The position numbers were made by a program, and so were the translations under genes. From positions 1-64,000 of the forward strand of contig NZ_JBEDYP020000014.1 in assembly GCF_040117685.2 (NCBI RefSeq): a DNA stretch of 64,000 nucleotides, given 5' to 3'. Below are positions 7,975 to 14,491 of the stretch, in pieces. The notes beneath the pieces are model-generated. The model saw nothing but the letters and a program-made list of their open reading frames with translations. It did not search any database and had not been told where the DNA came from. Positions within the stretch are counted from its first letter, which is position 1; every line of letters starts with the position of its first letter. Source of the stretch: Gracilimonas sp040117685 (GTDB lineage: Bacteria > Bacteroidota > Rhodothermia > Balneolales > Balneolaceae).

Positions 7975-9008
7975 TGATGAATTTTCCTGAACTGAAAAAC
8001 CGATTGCTGCTTGATGTACTTGAAGGCAAAGAAACAGAACGACCACCGGTATGGATGATGCGTCAGGCCGGAAGGTATCTTCCGGAGTACATGGAAATCA
8101 AAAAGAAGTACAGCTTTTTTGAGCGTGTGAAAACACCGGAACTGGCTTGTGAAATCACCATTCAGCCTATTGACATCGTGGGTACGGATGCAGCCATCCT
8201 ATTTTCCGATATACTGGTTTTGATTGAATGCCTGGATGTGGAAGTACAGCTGAAGCCGGGCTTTGGCCCTTATCTGCCTGATCCAATCCGAACGGTGGAA
8301 CAGGTCGAAAACCTGAATATCATTCCGGCAGAAGAACAACTGAGCTATGTGTATGATGCACTATCGCTCACCCGTAAAACGCTGGATGGCCGCGTTCCTT
8401 TAATTGGATTCGCCGGCGCTCCCTGGACACTCTTTTGTTACCTGGTAGAAGGACAGGGATCAAAAACCTTCTCAACGGCAAAATCCTTTTTATTCTCACA
8501 GCCGGAGGCTGCTCAAAAACTGTTGGATGTAATGACCGATCAGACCATCCAATACCTGCACAATCAGGTGAAAGCAGGTGCCCAGGCTCTGCAGGTGTTT
8601 GAATCGTGGGCGGCCGCACTGGGACCGGATGATTTTCGAAAGTTGGCGTTACCCCATTTGCAGCGAATTGCTGAAGAAGATTATGGCGTGCCGTTAATCA
8701 TGTTTTGCAAGGATGCCGAATGGAGTTATCCGTTTTTTGCCAATACCCATGTATCCGGTTTCGGAATTGGCTGGGGATGTACACCCGAACACGCCCGCGA
8801 ATTTGCCGGTGATAAAGTAGTTCAGGGTAATTTTGATCCGTCCAAGTTGTTAATGAATCCGGATAATATTGAGGCCGAAGCCACGGAGATGCTGAACCGG
8901 TTTGGTGAAGGAAATTACATTGCCAATTTGGGACATGGAATTCTGCCCAATGTACCTGTAGAAAACGCCAAACGATTCGTGGATACTATAAAGAATTTTA
9001 GATATTGA
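7974..9008 (+). CDS. hemE: Uroporphyrinogen decarboxylase
   Basis: A 344-residue (beta/alpha)8 enzyme that removes four carboxyl groups from uroporphyrinogen III to give coproporphyrinogen III. The substrate-binding signature PPVWMMRQAGRYLPEY is at about residues 24-40, followed by catalytic-loop Asp in ILFSDILVL and the GFAGAPWTL motif. Two tandem ATG codons start the frame; the first is chosen because it overlaps the hemD stop. The gene ends with TGA, then 90 bases rich in palindromes before hemF. Confidence 0.96.
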   Translation: MMNFPELKNRLLLDVLEGKETERPPVWMMRQAGRYLPEYMEIKKKYSFFERVKTPELACEITIQPIDIVGTDAAILFSDILVLIECLDVEVQLKPGFGPYLPDPIRTVEQVENLNIIPAEEQLSYVYDALSLTRKTLDGRVPLIGFAGAPWTLFCYLVEGQGSKTFSTAKSFLFSQPEAAQKLLDVMTDQTIQYLHNQVKAGAQALQVFESWAAALGPDDFRKLALPHLQRIAEEDYGVPLIMFCKDAEWSYPFFANTHVSGFGIGWGCTPEHAREFAGDKVVQGNFDPSKLLMNPDNIEAEATEMLNRFGEGNYIANLGHGILPNVPVENAKRFVDTIKNFRY

Positions 9009-9013
9009 AGAGT

Positions 9014-9096
9014 TGGTTCCGACGCAGAGCGATCGGAACCAGAAAAAACAATATACCCCGGTTCATGTAGTAAACGTACATCGGTTCGCCGAACCG
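9014..9096. repeat. Three consecutive hairpins between hemE and hemF
   Basis: TGGTTCCGA (9014-9022) pairs with TCGGAACCA (9033-9041). ATGTA (9065-9069) pairs with TACAT (9077-9081). CGGTTCG (9082-9088) pairs with CGAACCG (9090-9096) around one base, only two bases before the hemF ATG. The last palindrome would cover the ribosome-binding region of hemF, so it may be an operator or a translation-controlling hairpin. There is no T-run after the first hairpin, so it is not a clear terminator. Confidence 0.6.
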
Positions 9097-9098
9097 AA

Positions 9099-10049
9099 AT
9101 GAATAAAATTCAGCTTTATATGCCAGACCTGAAATCCAAAAAAGAAGAATTCAGCAAGTTCGTGAAGGATGTGCAACAGCACATCTGCGATGAATTAGAG
9201 GCTGTAGATGGTACCCAAAAGTTTCGTATTGAAGACTGGGAGCGGGAAGGATTCGGAGGAGGCAGTACGCGCATCATTGCCGATGGCGAAGTGATAGAGA
9301 AAGGCGGTGTAAATGTGTCGGCCGTGGGCGGGCCTCTGCCGGAAGCCATGCAAAAGAAATTTGATGTGCCCGAATCCGAATTCTTTGCGACGGGTGTCTC
9401 ACTGGTCATACACCCCAGAAATCCCTTTGTGCCCACAGTTCATGCCAACTACCGCTATTTTGAACTGTATGATAAAGATACCGGCGAACTGAGAGATCAA
9501 TGGTTTGGCGGCGGGGCAGATATGACGCCCTATTACCTGTTCCCGGAGGATGCTAAACATTTTCATCAGGTGCATAAAGAAGTGTGCGACCGGTTCGACC
9601 CAAACTATTATCCTGACTTCAAAGCAGAGTGCGACGCCTATTTTTACAATCACCACCGTGAGGAAGCGCGTGGAATCGGCGGGTTGTTTTTTGATTATCA
9701 GCGCCCGGATGAAAACCGAACCGCAGATGATCTATCCGAATTTAGCAAAGCGGCCGGGTTTGCCTTCACCGATGCCTACCTTCCCATCATGAAAGAACGT
9801 AAAGATCATGAATATGAACAAAAGCATCGCGACTGGCAGGAAATCCGCCGGGGACGGTATGTCGAGTTCAATTTGATTCATGATCGTGGTACCTTATTCG
9901 GGCTGAAAACCAAAGGCCGGATTGAATCTATTTTGATGAGCCTGCCCCCTAAAGTGCAGTGGGTGTACGATCACCATCCGGAGCCGGGCAGTCCCGAAGC
10001 TGAGCTGGTAGAACACCTGAAACCTATTGATTGGATTAATTATAAGTAA
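9099..10049 (+). CDS. hemF: Oxygen-dependent coproporphyrinogen III oxidase
   Basis: A 316-residue aerobic enzyme that converts coproporphyrinogen III to protoporphyrinogen IX with O2. Signatures include WEREGFGGGSTRII, HPRNPFVPTVHANYRYFEL, WFGGGADMTPYYLF and RRGRYVEFNLIHDRGTLFGL. The presence of HemF in the operon indicates aerobic heme synthesis. The start at 9099 lies directly behind a 15-base palindrome and lacks a Shine-Dalgarno sequence; the Met8 codon at 9120 is the alternative. It sits between hemE and hemB. Confidence 0.95.
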   Translation: MNKIQLYMPDLKSKKEEFSKFVKDVQQHICDELEAVDGTQKFRIEDWEREGFGGGSTRIIADGEVIEKGGVNVSAVGGPLPEAMQKKFDVPESEFFATGVSLVIHPRNPFVPTVHANYRYFELYDKDTGELRDQWFGGGADMTPYYLFPEDAKHFHQVHKEVCDRFDPNYYPDFKAECDAYFYNHHREEARGIGGLFFDYQRPDENRTADDLSEFSKAAGFAFTDAYLPIMKERKDHEYEQKHRDWQEIRRGRYVEFNLIHDRGTLFGLKTKGRIESILMSLPPKVQWVYDHHPEPGSPEAELVEHLKPIDWINYK

Positions 10050-10059
10050 GTGAAAGTTG

Positions 10060-10107
10060 AAAAGTGAAAAGGCAAAGCGTGCTTTTTACTTTTGCCTTTT
10101 CACTTTT
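10060..10107. repeat. Long inverted repeat between hemF and hemB
   Basis: A perfect 17-bp stem: 10060-10076 (AAAAGTGAAAAGGCAAA) with 10091-10107, and a 14-base loop. The left arm is almost free of pyrimidines. It resembles in style the inverted repeats at 34704-34759 and 50598-50673. A short T-rich stretch in the right arm could give weak termination, but no proper T-run follows. Confidence 0.75.
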
Positions 10108-10122
10108 GAAAAACATAGAAAT

Positions 10123-11106
10123 ATGAAATACCCGACAACCCGATTACGAAGAAACCGGCAGTCTCCCGCCATCCGGGAGATGGTACAGGAAAACCAGTTA
10201 CATCCGTCAGACTTTATCGCTCCCATTTTCATTATGGAAGGGGAGAACAAGAAAGAGGAAATCCCCAGCATGCCGGAGTATTATCGGTACTCACTAGACC
10301 AGTTAAAAGGTGAACTGGATGAGCTGGTGGAAGTGGGTATTCAGTCGGTGTTGCTATTTGTGAAAGTACCTGACGAAAAGAAAGACAATAAAGGCACCGA
10401 GGCTTTAAACGATGACGGACTGATGCAAGAATCCGTTCGGTTCGTCAAAAAGCATTACCCGCACTTGCTGGTTATGACGGATGTGGCGATGGACCCGTAT
10501 TCCTCTTATGGTCATGATGGCATCGTAGAAGATGGTGAAATTATAAACGACCCTTCCGTAGAAGTGCTTTCAAAGATGGCGGTAAGTCATGCCAAAGCAG
10601 GGGCCGATATGGTTGCTCCGTCCGATATGATGGATGGCCGGATCGGAGCGATGCGTAAAGCCCTTGATGAGGCCGGGTTCGAGAATACGGGAATAATGTC
10701 ATATAGTGCCAAATACGCTTCATCTTACTACGGGCCTTTTCGTGATGCCCTCGATTCGGCTCCGGGATTTGGTGACAAGAAAACCTACCAGATGAATCCG
10801 GCTAATGTGGACGAAGCTCTGCGTGAAGTGGAGCTGGATATTCAGGAAGGCGCTGATATCGTGATGGTAAAACCCGGAATGCCATATCTGGATGTAGTGC
10901 GGGCGGTAAAACAGAATTTCAACATTCCGGTTTCGGTGTATAACGTTTCCGGTGAATACGCCATGATTAAAGCAGCTGCTGAAAAAGGATGGATCAATGA
11001 AGAAGAGGCCATGATGGAGGTACTGTTAGGATTCAAAAGAGCCGGCGCTGATTTAATTGCCACGTATTTTGCGAAGGCTGCTGCTCGTATTATCCTGAAA
11101 TCATAA
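10123..11106 (+). CDS. hemB: Porphobilinogen synthase (delta-aminolevulinate dehydratase)
   Basis: A 327-residue enzyme that condenses two 5-aminolevulinates to porphobilinogen. The ATG at 10123 (MKYPTTRLRRNR) is used; the longer frame begins inside an inverted repeat and reads low-complexity sequence. The first Schiff-base region reads SYSAKYASSYYGPFRDA and the second VMVKPGMPYLDVV, each with the catalytic lysine. The metal site segment VAMDPYSSYGHDGI lacks the triple-cysteine zinc motif, so a Mg-type enzyme is likely. The stop codon lies inside a 13-bp hairpin stem. Confidence 0.95.
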   Translation: MKYPTTRLRRNRQSPAIREMVQENQLHPSDFIAPIFIMEGENKKEEIPSMPEYYRYSLDQLKGELDELVEVGIQSVLLFVKVPDEKKDNKGTEALNDDGLMQESVRFVKKHYPHLLVMTDVAMDPYSSYGHDGIVEDGEIINDPSVEVLSKMAVSHAKAGADMVAPSDMMDGRIGAMRKALDEAGFENTGIMSYSAKYASSYYGPFRDALDSAPGFGDKKTYQMNPANVDEALREVELDIQEGADIVMVKPGMPYLDVVRAVKQNFNIPVSVYNVSGEYAMIKAAAEKGWINEEEAMMEVLLGFKRAGADLIATYFAKAAARIILKS

Positions 11107-11130
11107 TCGTGAATTTTTTATGATTTCAGG
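11094..11130. other. Perfect hairpin spanning the hemB stop codon
   Basis: CCTGAAATCATAA (11094-11106, including the TAA stop) is perfectly complementary to 11118-11130, with an 11-base loop. No T-run follows, so it is not a canonical terminator; it may protect or modulate the transcript between hemB and hemL. Confidence 0.7.
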
Positions 11131-11145
11131 GGAAGCAGGAGCTTC
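11131..11145. repeat. Solitary REP-head palindrome
   Basis: GGAAGCAGGAGCTTC forms a short hairpin (GAAGC/GCTTC). Its core is the exact complement of the GAAGCTCCTGCTTC hairpin at 17126-17139, and it differs at one base from the first hairpin of the REP copies at 17001 and 17739. It may therefore be a remnant of the same RAYT-mobilised family. Confidence 0.5.
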
Positions 11146-11203
11146 GTACCGAGAAGAAGATTACTGAAGCACAAAAGAAATTTTTTAATTGAGAAACAGA
11201 AAG

Positions 11204-12496
11204 ATGGATTACCCAAAGAGCAAAGAACTCTACGAACGAGCATCCAAAGTAATTCCCGGGGGAGTGAATTCTCCCGTTCGGGCTTTTAATAGCGTGGGTG
11301 GCACGCCTTTGTTTATTACCCGTGCTCAGGGTTCGTACTTGTGGGACGAGGAAGGGAACCGCTATATCGATCTGATCAGTTCGTGGGGACCGATGCTGTT
11401 GGGGCATGCCGAACCGGATGTAATTAAAGCGGTTCAGCAAACAGCCGAACACTCTACCTCTTTTGGAGCACCAACCCGACTGGAAGTGGAAATGGCGGAA
11501 TTGATTACCAGTTCTGTTCCGGGCGTGGATAAAATCAGGATGGTGAATTCCGGAACCGAAGCAACGATGAGTGCTATTCGTGTGGCCCGTGGATATACCG
11601 GGAAGAATAAGATCATCAAGTTTAAAGGTAACTACCACGGCCATGGAGATTCCTTTTTGATTGAAGCCGGCAGCGGTGCCCTGACGATGGGCGAGCCGAG
11701 CAGCCCCGGTGTTACGGAAGGAACGGCCAAAGACACACTGAATGCCGAGTACAATAATCTGGATTCCGTGAAGAAACTGGTGGAAGCCAATAAGAATGAT
11801 ATGGCTGCCATTATCCTGGAACCCATTGCAGGAAACATGGGGTGCATTCCACCTAAAAAAGGATTCCTGGAAGGGTTAAGGGAGCTTTGTGATAAATATG
11901 AAATCGTACTCATTTTTGACGAAGTGATGACAGGCTTTCGGGTGGATTTCCAGGGAGCACAAAAAGTGTATGGCGTAACGGCCGATATGGTAACTTACGG
12001 TAAGATTATTGGGGCCGGACTGCCCGTTGGGGCTTATGGCGGAAAAGAAGAAATTATGGATTATGTGGCACCTACCGGGCCGGTTTATCAGGCGGGCACC
12101 TTGTCTGGAAATCCGTTGGCGATGGCGGCTGGATTTACGTTGCTGAAGAAGCTAAAAGAGAATCCGGAAGTGTATGACGAGTTGGAGAAAAAGTCGCAGG
12201 TGCTGGCTACCGGAATCACAAAAGTACTTGACGAGTATGATATCCCTCATGCCATGAATCGCGTTGGTTCTATGATTGGAGTGTTTTATTGCGAAGGCCC
12301 GGTGGAAACTTTCGAAGATGCCAACCGCACCGACAAGGAGCTGTTCGGGAAGATCTTTCATGGCATGCTGAAGCGGGGAGTGCATTTGCCTCCGTCTCCC
12401 TTCGAGGCTTTCTTCCTGTCCAATTCACTGACTACAGAAGATATCAGCTTCATACTTACCGCTTTTGAGGAGACCATCGCCGAATTTACTGATTGA
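11204..12496 (+). CDS. hemL: Glutamate-1-semialdehyde 2,1-aminomutase
   Basis: A 430-residue PLP enzyme that turns glutamate-1-semialdehyde into 5-aminolevulinate, the step after HemA. The ATG at 11204 (MDYPKSKELYERA) is chosen over an in-frame TTG at 11189. The pyridoxal phosphate lysine is Lys267 in MVTYGKIIGAGLPVGAYGG. Other signatures are VIPGGVNSPVRAF, VNSGTEATMSAIRVARG and FDEVMTGFRV. Length matches the family (about 430). It closes the set of heme genes and is followed after 11 bases by the DUF6483-like gene. Confidence 0.96.
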   Translation: MDYPKSKELYERASKVIPGGVNSPVRAFNSVGGTPLFITRAQGSYLWDEEGNRYIDLISSWGPMLLGHAEPDVIKAVQQTAEHSTSFGAPTRLEVEMAELITSSVPGVDKIRMVNSGTEATMSAIRVARGYTGKNKIIKFKGNYHGHGDSFLIEAGSGALTMGEPSSPGVTEGTAKDTLNAEYNNLDSVKKLVEANKNDMAAIILEPIAGNMGCIPPKKGFLEGLRELCDKYEIVLIFDEVMTGFRVDFQGAQKVYGVTADMVTYGKIIGAGLPVGAYGGKEEIMDYVAPTGPVYQAGTLSGNPLAMAAGFTLLKKLKENPEVYDELEKKSQVLATGITKVLDEYDIPHAMNRVGSMIGVFYCEGPVETFEDANRTDKELFGKIFHGMLKRGVHLPPSPFEAFFLSNSLTTEDISFILTAFEETIAEFTD

Positions 12497-12507
12497 GAAA
12501 GGGGCAC

Positions 12508-12933
12508 ATGCTGAATCAGAATGATTACATCATGCGGCAGATCCATCAGCTCACACAAGTTCTGACAAGAGTGATTTCGACTTTGGTGGGCTTAAAAACC
12601 CAGGAAAAGGCAGATCAGGCGATCGAAATTTCCAATAAAGTTCTGAATGAACAACTTGACCTGAATATAAGTGAACTGCTGGATATGGATTCTGAGGAAA
12701 TGCTTCGGGTTTTAGAAGAGCACCCGGGGATGAACCATGAAAACCTGGAGCGTGTTGCTGACCTGTTTTTTGAATTGGCATCGGTTTTATCAGAAGAAGA
12801 GGAACCGAATACTAACCTTTCACGCCTTTGGAAAAGGGCACTTTTGGTTTATGAGTATATAGAATCAGAAGGAAATGTATACTCTATTGACCGAAATCAT
12901 AAAATTGAGAAGATTCAGGAGATACTCTCTTAA
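12508..12933 (+). CDS. DUF6483-like protein
   Basis: A 141-residue, mostly helical, acidic soluble protein. The opening NQNDYIMRQIHQLTQVLTRV matches what I recall of DUF6483 proteins, which begin with DYIMRxIxxL. Function is unknown. The ATG at 12508 is chosen because AAAGGGG stands 4-10 bases upstream; an in-frame TTG at 12493 overlapping the hemL stop is less likely. It lies 11 bases behind hemL and is presumably cotranscribed with the heme operon, but nothing in it indicates a heme role. Confidence 0.65.
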   Translation: MLNQNDYIMRQIHQLTQVLTRVISTLVGLKTQEKADQAIEISNKVLNEQLDLNISELLDMDSEEMLRVLEEHPGMNHENLERVADLFFELASVLSEEEEPNTNLSRLWKRALLVYEYIESEGNVYSIDRNHKIEKIQEILS

Positions 12934-12946
12934 GTGAACATCAAAT

Positions 12947-12976
12947 TTGCACTTCATTTCTGATTTTCTAACTTAG
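12947..12976 (+). promoter_or_regulatory. Candidate promoter for the SRPBCC gene
   Basis: TTG at 12947-12949, an exact 19-base spacer, then TAACTTAG at 12969-12976. This matches the Bacteroidota sigma consensus TTG-N19-TAnnTTTG in all but one fixed position, 28 bases ahead of the 13005 start. Confidence 0.5.
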
Positions 12977-13004
12977 CTTTATCCATTCATTAACCGGCAA
13001 AGCT

Positions 13005-13445
13005 ATGAGCACCATCACGGTAACCAAGCGGATACATGCTCCCAAGGAGCTCGTTTTTAAAACGGTTTCGGATATTAAGAACTTCTCTAAGGCCGTTCCT
13101 GATATAATAAACGTAGAGTTTTTAACCGATCAGGAATACGGAGTGGGAACCAAGTTCAGGGAAACCCGTGATATGAACGGGCGAAAGGCCTCTACTGAAC
13201 TTGAGGTGACTGAATTGGTTGAAAATGCTCACATTCGTATTGTCTCCGATACCATGGGTACGGTTTGGGATTCGCTTTTCACCGTAGAAAAGAAAGAAGA
13301 CGGAACGGAGCTAACATTGATCATGGATGCTAAGTCATATAAAATTATGTCAAAAATCATCAATCCGCTGATGAAAGGCATCATGAAAAAAGCGCTCGAG
13401 AAAGATATGGAGGCTGTAAAAAATTATTGCGAATCGAATAATTAG
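13005..13445 (+). CDS. SRPBCC (START-like) family protein
   Basis: A 146-residue protein with the helix-grip fold pattern of polyketide cyclase / START-like proteins: a first strand ITVTKRIHAPKELVFKTVSD, a middle with VGTKFRETRD and TELEVTEL, and a long C-terminal helix MKGIMKKALEKDMEAVKNY. Such proteins bind hydrophobic ligands in a deep cavity; the ligand is unknown. No signal peptide. It has its own candidate promoter and is separated from the next gene by 75 bases. Confidence 0.85.
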   Translation: MSTITVTKRIHAPKELVFKTVSDIKNFSKAVPDIINVEFLTDQEYGVGTKFRETRDMNGRKASTELEVTELVENAHIRIVSDTMGTVWDSLFTVEKKEDGTELTLIMDAKSYKIMSKIINPLMKGIMKKALEKDMEAVKNYCESNN

Positions 13446-13520
13446 CAGATCTGCTGCAACCCAACTCACACCCAATCGTTTGCCATGAACTCTGAGAATA
13501 AATAAACCAATGCCGGGTTC

Positions 13521-14456
13521 ATGAAGAAATTTCTATACATTTTACCGCTGCTTATACTGCTTTTTAATCCACAAACCGCTTCGGCTCACCCCTGGGGTGG
13601 GTTGGTTATCGATCAACAAGGAAATATATACTTTACCTTTATTTGTCCGTTTGTGGACGACGATCATTACGCCTGTGTCTGGCAAATTGATAATCAGCAG
13701 AACCTGAAGCAGGTACTGGAATCTTCTCATTCTCCCAGCGACATCATTCTCTCTCGAAGTCCGGACCGGTTGATATACGGGGCAGAAAGAAATAATGCGG
13801 CAGGTGGATATCAGGCGAGGCTTTGGAAAATAAATGGACGGGATAATGAACTCATCATAAAGCCAACTACGGATGAAGAACTTTTCTTTATTCAGGCCTA
13901 TGCTGTTGCTGAAGATGGTAAGGTTTATTTTGCCCGTGAAAATCGTCTTTTTCAGAGAAATGAAAGTGGGCAAGTATTAGAGATTGAGTTACCACCGGGT
14001 ATTGATCGCATTGATGACCTTGCCTGGGGGCTAAATAACAAGCTGTACATTTTGGACCGGGAAAGCATTAAGGTGATGGAAGAAGGTGGTTCGGTTTCGG
14101 TGTTAGCAACCGGATTGAAGGAAGACGATCCCGAAAACATCCCGTTCTCCGGAGCCAACATTCTATTCGACTTTACCGTGGATAGAACCGGAAATGTGTA
14201 CCTGGCTTATTATGGAAATCGCAGAGTGCTGAAAGTGACACCTGAAGGAGAGGTATCTGTATTCCTGGAATCAGAGGCGCCGTGGTCTCCCCATGGAGTA
14301 GATGTGTTTAATGGGGAAGTGTACGTGCTGGAATCAACATTCGGAACTTCAAAATGGTGGGAGTTTTGGGAAGAGGATGTGGTCATTCCGCGTGTTCGAA
14401 AAGTGGATATAGATGGAAATGTAACAACCGTTTTTGAGTATGAGGGTGCACCATAG
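13521..14456 (+). CDS. Secreted beta-propeller (NHL/SMP-30-like) protein
   Basis: A 311-residue protein with an N-terminal signal peptide (KKFLYILPLLILLF, cleavage after TASA) and repeated blades of the form GNIYFTF, GKVYFAREN, NKLYILDRES, GNVYLAYYGNRRVLKVTPEG and GEVYVLES. This suggests a six-bladed NHL- or SMP-30-like propeller in the periplasm or outside the cell. No catalytic residues can be assigned. It converges on mutS2. Confidence 0.75.
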   Translation: MKKFLYILPLLILLFNPQTASAHPWGGLVIDQQGNIYFTFICPFVDDDHYACVWQIDNQQNLKQVLESSHSPSDIILSRSPDRLIYGAERNNAAGGYQARLWKINGRDNELIIKPTTDEELFFIQAYAVAEDGKVYFARENRLFQRNESGQVLEIELPPGIDRIDDLAWGLNNKLYILDRESIKVMEEGGSVSVLATGLKEDDPENIPFSGANILFDFTVDRTGNVYLAYYGNRRVLKVTPEGEVSVFLESEAPWSPHGVDVFNGEVYVLESTFGTSKWWEFWEEDVVIPRVRKVDIDGNVTTVFEYEGAP

Positions 14457-14491
14457 GAATAGCCCGGTCTGAAATATTAAAAAAACCTTCT

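Noticed and set aside
9550..9792. Second-frame open frame within hemF and many similar shadow frames
   Set aside because: They lie inside strongly supported genes and have no recognisable motifs.
12493..12507. TTG start of the DUF6483-like gene overlapping hemL
   Set aside because: The ATG at 12508 has a proper Shine-Dalgarno and gives the usual family N-terminus.
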